Shown here in pieces: positions 44,351 to 56,558 of a stretch of DNA of 64,000 nt. Numbering within the stretch: position 1 is the stretch's first letter; the number at the start of each line of letters is the position of its first letter. Source of the DNA: Enoplolaimus lenunculus (taxonomy: Eukaryota; Nematoda; Enoplea; Enoplida; Thoracostomopsidae); contig JASANG010000606.1 in the NCBI GenBank assembly GCA_030248215.1, forward strand, positions 62,001 to 126,000, read 5' to 3'. The notes under the pieces were generated by a model. That model saw only the letters and a program-made list of their open reading frames with translations. It had not been told where the DNA came from and did not search any database. The position numbers were made by a program, and so were the translations under genes.

Positions 44351-45149
44351 TGTTGCCTGACAAACAGTTTAATCATATCTGGGTCAAAAAAGCAGGGTAC
44401 GTTTGTTATTAACTTAAATGACAGTCATTCTGTTAAGCTTGGAAAATGTTACTAGAAATTGCCGGCTTTGTACTCTCATGAACTAATTATTATCAGACAC
44501 GCCTCTCATTGCAAATGTAGTTCACTATATAATAGACGTATATTGTGATAATGTGAATATGCAGCAGAAAATTGAACAGCTACTCGCTAAAAATATGCTT
44601 AAAATCAAGTAAACAGTAGCGGAAATAAGTGTCGGATTTACTTACTGTGATGCTAGACAAAGTTTTACTTAATTTTAAGCAAACACAAAATTCTAAGTTC
44701 TACTGAATTAGCAAAAGACAGCAGTAGTTTTAATTGTTAACATTATTTCAGCAAAGTTTTATTCAATATATAGGATACTTATACATAAAAAGTTAGTGAA
44801 ATTTTACTAAAAATGTTTTACAGAGTAGTGGGTTTGATCTTTTGGCTCGTCAGATTAGGCACAATATGGTCTGCTTGCCCGATTTGCAGAGAGTCCGCAG
44901 AATCTAGCTGCATGCGGCATAAAAATTTGGTCGGGAGATAGGCGTCTTATCGCAAACTTAGTCCCTAATGTATAATTATCGGCAAGCGGGTTAAATATTG
45001 ACCATAATATCATTGCGTCTGCCAAGAATACATGGATGGATTTATAAGCGTTAGAATGAACTTTTGAAAGTTACATAAATTAACGCAGTATCATTCAGCG
45101 TTTGACAGCCGTGGTCAATAGACTTCCAGCACCAGTAAACAAACTTTAC

Positions 45150-48100
45150 TCACAAATGTACAACTTCACAATGATCTAAACCTTGTAGTAACTGTTGTCT
45201 CTGACTCAAACTACAACTACGCTTTCTCTCACTATTATCTGTCATATTCTGCTGCATCACGGGCACATCGTTGTTACTCTTATCGTCAGAATTTGATATA
45301 GTTTTGCCTAGTCCGTGACTAACAGTGTCTGACGGCCTTTCGCCGTTTTTCAGCGCTTCGATCGCTGCAAGTAAAAGTTTTCGTGGTCCCAAAGGAATGC
45401 CTAATTGAAGTAAATCTTCGTTGCTAAGCAACACTAAAGCGTCAAGTGTGATTTGTTCGGCAACAAATTGAGGTAATAAATTTTGCAAGTTGTGTTCAAA
45501 CAAAAAATGCTCCATTGAATGGTAATTGGTATTGCAATTACGATCTGACACTGCACAATCGCTGTCTTGTATGTGATAGTTTTCATTAAATGATTTCAAA
45601 CTGGTTCCACCAGTTGAACAATCGCTCATCCCGCTGACGGTTGACGAGGTAGAGTTGTTTGTTGATGTGGTTGCGCGTGGTGTGCCGTTGAAATCTTCAC
45701 TAAGTGTGGGATAGTTTCGAAAAAACACGCTGCCAAATCCAGGCCTTAAAATGTTAATAAATTATATATAAATTTGGTCTAAAATAGTTTCATTTTTAAA
45801 TTTGAAAATAAAAAATGTAGCATTACACAACTTCACTGCTAGAATTTCAATATTAAACCTTATATTTAGTGGATGTTCTAGCTGGAGTTTGACCACATAC
45901 AACTTCAATGCGCCAGAACAAAGAATTACTGTTTCCTCTAACATACGCATCTTAAAATTTCGTATTTGGGATATTATGAAACATCAGTGAAAAATATTTG
46001 CTGTTTGATAAATATTTTGGTGAGATTTTGAAAATTTTTTAATTTTACACTACAAAATACAGCATAAATCAAACGTTAATTATTGGACTTCGCCATTATT
46101 ACATTCGGACAACGTGCAAGAAGAACCTGTCCGGAGACTGAATAATTCTAACCACACGAATAAACAGTTGTTCCAACGAAATGTTAGTGCCGAAAACGCT
46201 CAAAGGTTTATGAAGTATATATTTTAGTTCAAATTAACAAACCTTTCAAATATACTTGGTCTATAACTGCCGGCATTATAGGACGACTGTGAGATAGTGG
46301 CATCTTTTCGAAACACAACATCTGGACCAATTTTACTTCGTATTGTATCTAAAATAATTCCACAATCATCCGTAAAATTATCAGGTCATACGTATTAATT
46401 TCCGAGCATAATTTGCAAAAACGGCTTGACAAAAAGTTTCAGAAGCTTTCATTTTAGACGATTGTTTCCTGCAAAGTCAATCACCTTTGGCGATTTTTAG
46501 AAAGACAATATTACGAACTTTTCAGCTACTGGCGAACATGAGACAAATTAACGTTAGTTTTAAACAATTTCAACAAGCTTTTCCACTGGAATATTATATC
46601 ACTGACAGTCGAACCGAATTCGATCAATTATAGCTCACAAAACAATTTAAACGTATATTGAACACTTTTGAAGCATAAATCGAATGGCATGGTCTGCACA
46701 CGTAGCCCCGTCAGTTTAAGGTCGCCCGAGGTATATCCCTATTGACCTCCCCAACTTAGCTAAGTCTGTTAATGTTACTGCCGCAATCTATAGGCAGGCT
46801 TACAACAAAAATAGTTTTTATTCTGCTCAATAGCTTACTCAGCGCCGGATTAAACGAAGGGTCCAAAGGGCACGGACCATGGGCTTGTCAACACAAGGGG
46901 TTTTCATCAACTGCGAAGCGACAAAAGTTACTTTTCTGCGTAAAAACATCGAAAATTGCCAAAGGTTTAACTTTTGTGTTTCGTTTTAAATCTCTTATAA
47001 AGTTTCGTTAAGTTTCGTTCAACGACAGTTTAGAGCTTTCAGTTACATCAAATTGAGTCTCAAGGATAGTACCTTTGTCCTCTACAACAGTATCCGGTCT
47101 ATTTTTAGGGACGCTGTAATCCAATCCAACAACAGGGACATTGCTTGTCAATTTCAATCGATTAAGTCTCAATGTGTTTTTAAATTTTGTTTCTAAATTT
47201 TTTAACGTTGAATACGAGTTGACGTCCACAGATTTAGTTGAAATGTTTGTCATTGAAGCTGGTGACCGTTGAATGGCAGGAACATCGACAGACAAAGGAC
47301 GATTGTCAAGCCAATTTTGAAGACTTGGCAGGTCGCGTCGTTTATATCCGTTCGAATCGTGACGCACTGACGAATTGTTGTTAAGATTATCAATCGAAGC
47401 AGATCGCGTGAAACTACTGAAACAGAGGCATAATTTTTGATTAAAAATTTTGTATGCTTTCATGCTGAGGCGTAGCCAGCGTTTCACATTTCGGTGTGGC
47501 AGGAATATTAAGCGTTGTCCAATACTTTACAGTGCCGGAAGCCGTCGCGAGGGGCTATGCGTTGCTTACAAAAACATAAACAAATTGTTAGATTAGTCAA
47601 AATAGTTGCTGATTTGCCGCCACGTATTTAAGTTTATTAATATTAGTGCATCAATAACTCCAGGCCCAAATAAAATTGAGTTCGCTACTTTAAAGCATAC
47701 TTAAGTTTTCAAAGTACATTCCTAAGTACTTATAACCTTGCATTGTCGCTCACGCTTTTGGCACAAGACCAACGTTACGTTTAACTCAACGGATTACCGA
47801 AATATGGCGGAGCGTGTGTTAAAAAATAACAGTTCGCAACCGAATAACAGGGGGTACTCTCTGGTGGGGCCAAATAAATATCAATCCCCCTCTTAGTCGG
47901 GTCACTACAGCAAGTGCCCGTATTCAGAAATGTGTGTAGTACTTATCACCAGTTACTGGTAGATCTTGTGTCTTTCGAATCAGCGAATGATGAGTAAGAA
48001 ATTCAGCACATTTTTGGCAACGGATTTGCAAAACTACCAAATTTCGAGATTTGTCATTGCAGGAGTTTATCAGTTTAAAGACCTATCGCTGACTGGTGAT

Positions 48101-50109
48101 ATATATGTGCGCATTTGAACATACGGGTCAACATTTTAACAAGCAAAACCGCAGAAGTCAGCTTACAATCGGTTCACAGTTCCGTTCATTCGTTCTAGTC
48201 GCCTTGACAATTTTTCACAATCTTTCAATGCTTTAATTTTCAATCTTTCGGCCTGTTTCGGAGAGCGTAAAACTTTTGCTGCCATCTCTGAATCCAAATA
48301 TCGAACCACTTGATCGTAACCACAATAGTTCGCAATTTCCAGCGCCGTGTGTCCTAAATTTAAGCACACATCTATTAAACATGAGTTTCATGTATAAAAC
48401 TTGTCGCGAAAACCAAGTCCGAACTCAAATACAGTGCTAATTAATCAGGAGTGTGAATCCGTACTTATGCCTCGACAAGATCTGACTTTGGCATTACTAT
48501 AAACCTTCATGAAGCTTAAAGTTTACAACTTTCTTATGAACCTTAAAAGCATTGGCAAATAACAGCTTATACAGTTCAAAGATAAAGCACGATAAATCAA
48601 AACTAAAAGTTTAAATAATCAATCATACAGAAATGTGTCTGTTAAGCAGACAGGCAATTGTGTAAAATTTCACACAAGCTAATATATATGCAGTGTTAGA
48701 TCCAGGGAAGCGGGCGGGATGGTTTTCGAGCGGCACTGCCACGCTCAAAGTTTTGCGATACAAATAGTTCATTCGAAGCTCAAAATATGTTTTCTAGTCA
48801 TGCTTGCACAAAATACGGCACGTTTATGATCGGAACTTCTAAAATTTTGCGTCTTTGTACAAATAGCTTATTTCAAAGTTGAAATTTCAAAAGAGAAAAA
48901 TAAACTACTGTCCCTTGTCGGAAAATTCTGGATCCGCCACTGAATATTATGTTTTTGAAACCAAATCGTTTCATTTTGCGTTGTCTGAGTTTTTCGTACT
49001 GTACCAACGGTTAATTTAGTAAACAGATGCGGTGGTAACCTTCAGTAGGACATTTTGGAAATTTTTAAATTAAAAAAATTGTCAATACTGTATATGAGCG
49101 AAACTTTGCCAAACGCGAAACTTCAGAGATAAAAAATGTTTGCAGACTAGATCGCACCCGAGTAGAAAACAGTTCAAAATCAACCCAGTTATTGCATCAA
49201 ATTTTACAAATCATAGCCGAGTAGTACCTTCCATGTCCAGCGCAAAAATATTAACCCCAAAATTAACCAGAAACGATACGCAATTCATGTGATTATTTCT
49301 CACTGCCAAATGAAGTGTCGTGTTACCCCATAAATCGATCTTATCCGGATCACCCCTGAAAATACGGATAAAAATTATAAATTACACCCGAATTGAGATA
49401 ATGGTTGGTGTTTTCAAGTAATTTTTTGAAACATATATATTTACAAGCGACTGCGGTTGTAAGTTATTTGATTTTCTAGCAATTTGCCAGTGAAGTGGAC
49501 GTTCAACTCTTTCAAATCCAAAAATTATACATAGTAATTATAGCTTGAAATGATTTACTGCTATATAAAGTCTCGTTTAAAATAAAGTTTCCGCTTTAGA
49601 GCGAAACAAGTTAAATTCTACGAATATAGTTTCTTTTGCAAATTATCTGCTACATAGCCTTCTCCACAGTCTTTTATTGTGATTTGAAAGGCAGTTTGAA
49701 TTTAAACAGATTAGTACGGTAATTTTCTCAGCAAAACTTCTATCAGTTTTGTCAACCGGTATAGGTGACACAAAAAACAGATGTGTAGCAGGGTCGATTT
49801 ATTAAATTCTGCAATTTAGCAGCTCAAAACACCGAGGCGTACCGGTGCACTAATCAAACCCACTGTTGCAGGTCAAACTTTAAATAATGGATATCTGTGA
49901 TCAAAATAACAAATATAAAAGAAGAACGACGAAAATAAAACTCATCCTCTGCCAATAATAAGTCGCAACGCGTCCAAGTGCCCGCAATACGCCGCCCAAT
50001 GCGTCGATGTCATACCATCTTCGTCAACTGTATTTAAATCGCGTCGATTGGCGTCGCGCAAAATGAGGCAATGGCCGTCCCGAGCCGCCCGATGATACCG
50101 AGATGTCAT
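45150..50109 (-). CDS. USH1G: Ankyrin-repeat and SAM-domain scaffold, SANS-like
   Basis: Exons: 49946-50109, 49228-49355, 48167-48353, 47073-47416, 46243-46348, 45150-45744, giving 1524 nt, 507 residues plus TGA, all phases consistent. The N-terminus [25 protein letters not shown] and [13 protein letters not shown] follow vertebrate SANS closely through three ankyrin repeats and [11 protein letters not shown] Lys-rich helix and a variable centre follow, then an [14 protein letters not shown] motif (as in SANS) and a SAM domain (residues about 370-435: [20 protein letters not shown] to [17 protein letters not shown]). The C-terminus is CEVVHL, a possible class II PDZ ligand, where SANS ends in a PDZ ligand. 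Known SANS is a cytoplasmic actin- and myosin-linked scaffold of sensory cells that binds harmonin; ANKS4B is the close alternative. Odd points: intron 1 would be AT-AG, and the stop overlaps a strong GTGAGT donor. Confidence 0.9.
47648..47910 (-). mobile_element. TA-flanked MITE (CTGTAGTGACC family), truncated
   Basis: About 260 bp starting in the GAGTTCG...TTTAAAGCATACTTAAG block and ending GTCGGGTCACTACAG. It sits in intron 3 of the SANS-like gene. Confidence 0.8.
48691..48942. mobile_element. CAGTGGCGGATCCAG-type hAT-like MITE
   Basis: Starts CAGTGTTAGATCCAGG and ends TTCTGGATCCGCCACTG, about 250 bp, with G-rich text just inside the left end. Located in intron 2 of the SANS-like gene. 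Non-coding. Confidence 0.65.
49941..49946 (-). other. Non-canonical 5' splice site ATGAGT
   Basis: Exon 1 must end GGCAGAGG to join exon 2 as Arg-Gly-Gly-Asp-Pro-Asp-Lys, as in vertebrate SANS. The next bases on the minus strand are ATGAGT, one change from the ideal GTGAGT. Reading on gives an immediate TGA. The matching acceptor (TATTTTCAG, 49356-49364) is normal. Confidence 0.65.
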
Positions 50110-50539
50110 TTTTTGGACTTGAAGCTTGTGAACTTTTATTTGAGTTCAATATTTTGTTCGTTGAATTTAATAAAATTTATAGATTTTACTCCGAACGCAA
50201 GACTACATAGTGAAACATGCAAAATATTGATAAATGTTAAGGTGATATTTATTAATACGTGTATTTAGCGCTTGTAAGAGCTGTTCGAAAAAACAAACAA
50301 AATTTAAAAGATGCATTTACGAACAGGTAACGACGTATTATTACAGTAAACTAACCAAAGATTTTCGCGTTCACAAAAATTATCTATATAATTAAAGCTA
50401 GAACGCCCAAAACACACCATCTGTGCATTCTTCTACTAGAATTTATGCTTTCCATTCCAGGAAACAAATATAGAATGGAACAGACTAATTATCAACAACA
50501 GTAAACATAAAGCGGTGCATTAAATGCTGGCGTTGCAAT

Positions 50540-50734
50540 TTTTAGGCAAACTTTGCTGCTTAGGCTTAGTCTTAGGCTTAGGAATAGGCTCATGAAAAGG
50601 CTCACCCTTACGCTTAGGCTTAGAAACAGGCTCATCCTTACGCTTAGGCTTAGGAATAGGTTCATCCCTAAGCTTAGGTTTAGGCTTAGGAATTTGCTTA
50701 GACTACTGTTCCGGCCCTGTTCTACACATGGGCC
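50540..50734 (+). mobile_element. TTAGGC-bearing hAT-like MITE, long array
   Basis: Left terminus eroded; TTTGCTGCTTAGGCTTAGTC then several TTAGGC/TTACGC blocks separated by GGCTCAT spacers, GACTACTGTTCCGGCCCTG and TCTACACATGGGCC. Confidence 0.8.
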
Positions 50735-50837
50735 TGAACGATCGATTTCACTTCCGGCAATTGCATCCAACATACACAGTTAGATTGCTATTCAATGCAG
50801 TGCTGTTTAAAGCTTGCAGAAGCAATACAGCGACAGC

Positions 50838-50992
50838 GGGCGCGTAGCCAGATCACCTTGATATTTCCGGATAAACAGTTTTGAGGAAGGGCATACAAAG
50901 ATTTTCGATGACTTACTATCAAAGTTGAGAATTTTCTTGAAGAGGCAAAATTCATTCAGGGGGATTTGAGCCCGCTGCCTACGCCATTGACT
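50838..50992. mobile_element. CGTAGCCAG-type MITE
   Basis: CGGGCGCGTAGCCAGATCAC at the left and GGGGGATTTGAGCCCGC, TGCCTACGCC at the right; related to 18569-18730. Confidence 0.5.
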
Positions 50993-51743
50993 ATGGATCT
51001 GCAATACAGCCGAATACATTAAATTTTAACTAAATTCAATTTTTGTATAACAGCAAGAAACGCAGAGAGTAGTTTTGATAGAAATTTGACAGACATAAAA
51101 CATTGCTGTGTGCTCTGTTCCAGTGGCTCTTGAAATTTAAACGATGCTTTCGACATTTGCGTTCGTTTTGTTTTACTGCCGTAAATCTCGACTTTTATCG
51201 CCACTTTATATTTTGACTGTCTCATCGAATCCTACATATTCAGAATATTGAAATGAAACAGAGTAGAGTTGCCACTGTGAATTTACACCTGGGACGAATC
51301 TAGAAAAATTTTATTGGGCTCACAGGTTGGAATCTATTGGCGCCTAAGTGATCATGTAACACATATACCCTGTTTTACAGCGAGTTCACGGGCATCCAAT
51401 GAACTCTCTCTGTATTCTGTCCCTGCATACGGGATTCAGAGCGTGCATCCCACTGAACCATTTCTTTGGGAGTTGGGATAAAGTGTAACAGCACTGGATA
51501 ACAGTTTAGGAAAGTGCAAGTTGAAGTATTTCTATTATATTTTTAGACGGGTTAGGTTGACGTTATGGGTCAATTTTCTGATGCTTATGCCCTGCCCAGA
51601 ACTTTAGAGGTATGTGTAGGTGGAAACTTGTGCACAACATATAATACACCGGCATTGGGCACAAATTATTTCTGTGACTTCACTTAAAAGCTATAGTGCA
51701 AACATAACACAATTTTAAAGAAATTACTAACCATTCCCGTAAC

Positions 51744-51971
51744 GTCAGCGAGAGGCGGATTTGAAAAATTTTCACAGAAAGGGCGGGCTGGCAAAAGTTA
51801 TGAAACGCAAAAATTGTAAGGTAGGCACCCTTATCATTTTATCACCAAAAAAATTTTGCGGGAAAAAATGTAAAAAAAATTGTAAGGTAAGAAGGGACCT
51901 TACCGTTTTAACACAAAAACATTCTGACGGGGGGCGTACTCCCCCGCCCTCCTCTGGATCCGCTAGTGACT
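51744..51971. mobile_element. GGCGGAT/GGATCCGC-ended hAT-like MITE
   Basis: GAGAGGCGGATTTGAAAAAT at the left, CTCTGGATCCGCTAGTG at the right, internal AATTGTAAGGTA(G/A) and TTATCATTTTATCACC blocks shared with 15.0 and 54.8 kb. Confidence 0.55.
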
Positions 51972-52157
51972 TCAGCAGTTATAGGGTTTGCCGTTCAAAT
52001 GTGTAGCCAGGATTTGGTTTGCGGAAGGTATAACTGTATTGTTTTCTGACTCAAGAATTATGTTGGTTTACTCTAAAGTTTGTAGCACTGAATTTCTCTC
52101 GTGTCTACAAAAATCTATAGTTACTCAACTTTTATACGCTATCGTAGTTCGATGCTT

Positions 52158-52569
52158 AGTACACCCGAATAAGAGGGAGGTAAAAAGAGGAGGGGTCCCC
52201 AATTTGAGTCCCAATCAATAGGGGTCCGTTTCCCTAATAAGAGTCCGTAAGCGGATAGAGTCCCTAAACCCTAATCAGAGTCCATAAATGTCAATTATAA
52301 ACTAATTGTAGCACATAAATGACTCCACGACTAAATTTTGAAAGTACATTCCTATTAAGTATAAATTTGCATTATCGCTCAAACTTTTGATGCAAGGTAA
52401 AAAATGTTTAATTGAACGTATAGTTGCAATACCGGATATATCAGTAAGGAAGGATGGCGGAGGGCTGGTTGAAAATAAATAGCAGTCCGTAACCGAATCA
52501 CAAGGGGGTTACCCGCTGGAGAGGTCAAATAAATATCAGTCCCTCCCCTTTTTATTCGGGTCACTACAG
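52158..52569 (-). mobile_element. TA-flanked MITE (CTGTAGTGACC family)
   Basis: About 410 bp; starts near TAGTACACCCGAATAAGAGG (left end damaged) and ends ATTCGGGTCACTACAG before TA. Internal blocks as in 16775-17219, with a missing segment near 52330. Confidence 0.85.
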
Positions 52570-52829
52570 TATTAATTTTCGAGGCCATGTATATATAGCG
52601 TCCGCAACGAATCTTTCCATTTCTCACTGATAATTACTTATTTGACTGTACTCAAACTTCTGCCTTTAAAATGCCGTTATTTCAGCAGAAAGCATTCTAT
52701 GGTTGAAGTTAATGTCATAAATTACTGCTCACAAAAATCTACGACCCTATTAGACGATTATATGACCTTTTCAATACAGAATACAGGTAATGAGTCATCG
52801 CTTTGCTATAGTTTATAACCAGGGAAGCC

Positions 52830-53060
52830 TGTGGGCAGTAATGGTACTTCTGATAAAAAATACTAACAGGGCCGGGACAGCGACCCCCCTACCCGCCATA
52901 CGCGGGGCCCACCCCCTAGAGGGACCCATACCCTGACCGATTGAAACAAAAAGCGACGAAGTTTTAAAATGCGTCTGGCTTCTTGCTCGCGAGTTTGGGG
53001 GCCACACCCTAGAGTTTGGGGGAGCCCGCAGTGCATCCATGTCTGCTTCGGCACCGAGTA
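52830..53060. repeat. GC-rich patch, probable MITE relic
   Basis: Unusually GC-rich for the window (GGGCCGGGACAGCGACCCCC, GCGGGGCCCACCCCC, GGGGGAGCCCGCAGTGC). An 85-codon minus-strand frame through it is Pro/Arg-rich with no family resemblance, so I prefer a transposon relic. Confidence 0.35.
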
Positions 53061-53233
53061 CTAAAAACATTTTGTATTTGCCGATTGAAGCTGATTAATT
53101 TTTAATACTTGTTCAACACCAGTGAGCATATATACAACACGGAAATAGAAGAAAACAAATATCAGCTCAAGGCAGAGAGTGCCGGAGTCAGTGTTTTAGA
53201 CACGATGTTTAAAATTGCACTGTAAAAAGTTTC

Positions 53234-53404
53234 AGCCCACGTAAAGATCAAGGTTGAAACGTTTTTCTGCGGTACTGCAATAGAGTACTTTAGATTTTCT
53301 TGCTTCGTCTTAGGCTAGGATATATGTAAGCACATTCTTACGGTTAGATTTGGGCTTAGAAATATGCTTATACTATTGTTATGGCTGTGTTCTATACATT
53401 GCCC
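53234..53404 (+). mobile_element. TTAGGC-bearing hAT-like MITE
   Basis: GCCCACGTAAAGATCAAGG, CGTTTTTCTGCGGTACTGCA, a diverged array, AAATATGCTTATACTATTG and GTTCTATACATTGCCC. Confidence 0.8.
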
Positions 53405-54654
53405 AAGTTTAGGACGCAGTTGCATCATTAGCTTAAGGGTATAGATTTACAATTCTGACAAAAACAGTAAAATTTATTACCAAAATTGCTTACAAACCAA
53501 CAGTTTTTGCCAGTGTACAGATAATCAAATAGTACTTTAAGCCAAAATGCTTTACGCCAGCCGCAGGCCTAATGCTAGACATCTCATGACCAACTGCAAG
53601 CTATATATGCAGCGTATATTATATATAAGTTGAATCATTTACCCGTTCCAAGAGCCTTAACCCATTAACATCTAAGCAATAGTATATATGTCTAGTCGTC
53701 AGATGACCGCTGACGACTGGTGCAAAAGCCATTAGTTGGTCTTGTCTGCTGTCCGCGGAGCAAAATACTCACATAGGACCTATTATACTCCTTTTCATAT
53801 ATACAGGAGTAACCAGCAGACATGTAAACAAAGGAAACGTAGTAAGAATTTATTAAAGTGTTAACCTGGTTTTAGTGGAGTTCTAAAGTATATATTCTAA
53901 CAAACTATAATAGCATCTAACAAACTATAATAGCATAATAGGTACTATAGATGGAACCGGATATCCGGACATGAAAAATGACCGGATACGAATACGAAAT
54001 GAAATATGTATCCGGATTTCCGGACATCTGCAATGCAATTGTGTAAAAAACTTTTAGAATAATTTGCATTGTTTCACCACTAAACTAGCTGGAGCTGACG
54101 AAAACAATTTTTTTCATTCAAACCTCAGTCAGAATATTCAACTAAATTCTTGACGATTTTTGCTGGTAAATTCGGTTTGGCTTTGGTCTTTTATCAAATC
54201 ATAGTTACATACACTGGCCGTCACCGTAGGGCACTGTACCACAAAGCACATGTATATATGGCAACGCATAACAATAAATAAACAAAATTTATTAAGATGC
54301 GGTGTTGTGCAGCGTCGACACCATATCTATGACAAAATTGTAATTTTTCTATCGCTTCCAAAATTTATGTGCTAACTATTAATATTTATATGTTAGCTTA
54401 CAGTTGTTCCGTTTACACAATAAACAGCTTCGTTCAGAAAAAGGACTTCTTTAATAGTTTTGGTTTATATTTTTAAGCACAAGCCATTCAAAAATTAATA
54501 GTAAATTAGGTATATTCAAAAGTCTAAAAATTAAAACTAATTGATCTCAGGGGCGGTTATGAGAAGCCAAATCGGCATTTTATTCCGATATATTAACGCT
54601 AGAGCGGGTCCTGAAAATTTGGATCAAATTACTTTAATAGCAATGTAACAAACA

Positions 54655-55000
54655 AAAATAGCTTAAACGTAAGCCCAAGCACAAAAAATTAGTCTAAAGT
54701 TTAGCCTACAACTATTGCGGTCTAGTGAGAAAGCAGGCTCTAGCGGATACAGAGGGGCGGGCAGACGTACGACAACATCAGAAATTTTTTAGGATAAAAT
54801 GGTATGACCCCTACCTTACAATTTTCCCCCTCAGAAAATTTTTTGTGACAAAATAATATGGTCCGTACTAAGCAATTTTCCCTTCAAAAAGTTTTTTGTA
54901 AAAAATAATTACCTTACAATTTTTTTCGGTACAATTTTTTGGTAAAAAATTGCGTTTTAAAACATTTATCAACCGATCCCCGTAACAAATTTATAAATCC
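54655..55000. mobile_element. Adjoining MITE relics
   Basis: 54655-54730 is an internal piece of the TTAGGC-type MITE (AAAAAATTAGTCTAAAGTTT). 54735-55000 has GCTCTAGCGGATACAGAGG at the left and repeated CTTACAATTTT(C/T)(C/T) segments as at 15.0 and 51.8 kb. Confidence 0.45.
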
Positions 55001-55463
55001 ACCCTTGAAAGCCGGGCACTACTAAAACTAACATGGGCTGATATTTGTACGATTTAGCGTAAGTATATTTCATTGTGGTTCTTCTTGGAATGTAATACGA
55101 CTCACGTATATATAGTTCGAGGGAAGGATGACATTCTATACAAATCACTGTTGCAGTGGTTTAAATCAGACGGAGACAAACGAAATCATCTAATTTTTAG
55201 GAGGAAAAAATCTTTTAGGAGGAAATACCAGGGTCCAGATGACTTGCAAGCGAGGTTGATACTTTTCAAGAAAAGAGGCCAAAATTTGTCAAGAAGTTCA
55301 GCAACCCGTGGGTTACCTTTGACTGCGGGTCTACTTCGTGCTCACTTTCTTAGGCTCGCTACAATGTGAAAAAGTTCTAGAATTATACCTAAAAACAAAC
55401 CAACTCAACAAAATTGAACCTTATCTAACTTACCTCGTTGAGTTCATGTAGTCAATCTATATA

Positions 55464-55906
55464 CTGTAGTGACCTGAATATGAGGTGGACTGATATTTAT
55501 TCGGCCTCTCCAGAGGGCATCCCCTTGTTATTAGGTTACGGACTGTTATTTATTTTTAACCCGCTTCCACTGCCCTTCGTGAATGAAATATCCGTTATTG
55601 AAATATCCGTTGACTAAACGATTATTTGTCTTAAATCAAAAGCTTGTTTGATAATGCAAGGTTTACTTAAAACAAATTACTTTCAAAAATTAGGTATGCT
55701 TACTTTCAAAGTTAATTATGGTTTAAAGTTTCGAACTCAACTTTATTTGGTCCTAGAGTCATTTATGCACTACGATTAGGGACAACTGACACTTATGTAC
55801 CCTGATTAGGTTATGCGGACTCTTATTAGGGACACGGACTCCCATTTATTGAGACTCAAAATGGGGACTCTCTCTTATTACATCCCCCTTATTCGGGTCA
55901 CTACGA
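55464..55906 (+). mobile_element. TA-flanked MITE (CTGTAGTGACC family), full length
   Basis: 443 bp from CTGTAGTGACCTGAATATG to TTCGGGTCACTACGA, flanked by TA on both sides. Same block order as 27873-28321. Confidence 0.9.
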
Positions 55907-56558
55907 TAGAAGTAAGCCATGTTAAGCTGCAAGAAAATTTAGAAAACGGTTAAACTTAGACAAAAGATTTATCCAATTTTTCGGCTTACTTTGTAGCTAA
56001 CAAGTATATTAATAGTTCATTTTTTCTTCAGCAAGCTTTCTACTTAATTGTTAGGTATGGATAAGCCAAACTATGGAAGATGCAGTGAAAGCCGGTTAAG
56101 CCCCCCCCCCCCAATATATTAAGGCTAGTCTATAAAAATATTAAATTAGTTCAACCGCTTGGGTACTCATTTGGTATTTATATCATAAGTATATGCATTA
56201 ACTATGCGATATCAACTGACCATTGGACAACTAAATTCAAGCCAAATATATTTGTTACCATAGAAACATATTTTATTTGAAAACTGTGCAAGCTTACTTT
56301 AGTATGAGCTACGGCATAGGTAGTATGGGTGTCTCGATAAGCAATTGGCCCACCAATCGTTGTACACAGAATTTTGACAAAGAAGAAAAATATAGGCTAA
56401 GTATAACATGACAGTAGTAGGCATGTACCAGGGTGCAATCTGAATTAACATAGAAATAGCATTTTTTCATTTAACGCTAATGCGTGTAGTATGTGCTCTA
56501 TAAGTTTTCGGTTTATCTTTTTAAACAGCTTGCTTCAAAAATAGTACCAGCCAGGTTG

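Larger units (their letters stand above)
41950..45149. other. Intergenic stretch with repeats
   Basis: No exon recognised. Contains two TTAGGC-bearing MITEs (42022-42204, 43889-44083), a GACAGC-rich minisatellite (44118-44350), a GCAACTGGAATTCGGG-type hAT-like relic (43219-43600) and an ACCGGAAAAA-type MITE end near 43740-43815. Confidence 0.5.

Noticed and set aside
47008-47487. 159-codon frame taken as one exon with its own start and stop
   Set aside because: Its true limits are the acceptor at 47416 and the GTACTA donor at 47072; only those keep frame with both neighbouring exons of the SANS-like gene.
52813-53070. 85-codon Pro/Arg-rich minus-strand frame
   Set aside because: It follows from a GC-rich patch that looks like a MITE relic; the other frame is equally open.
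55093-55105. TAATACGACTCAC, 13 bases identical to the start of the phage T7 promoter
   Set aside because: The match stops before the essential TATAG part, and there is no vector sequence nearby, so it is a coincidence.
55073-55369. 98-codon plus-strand frame
   Set aside because: No splice or start context, no family resemblance, and it is flanked by MITE relics.
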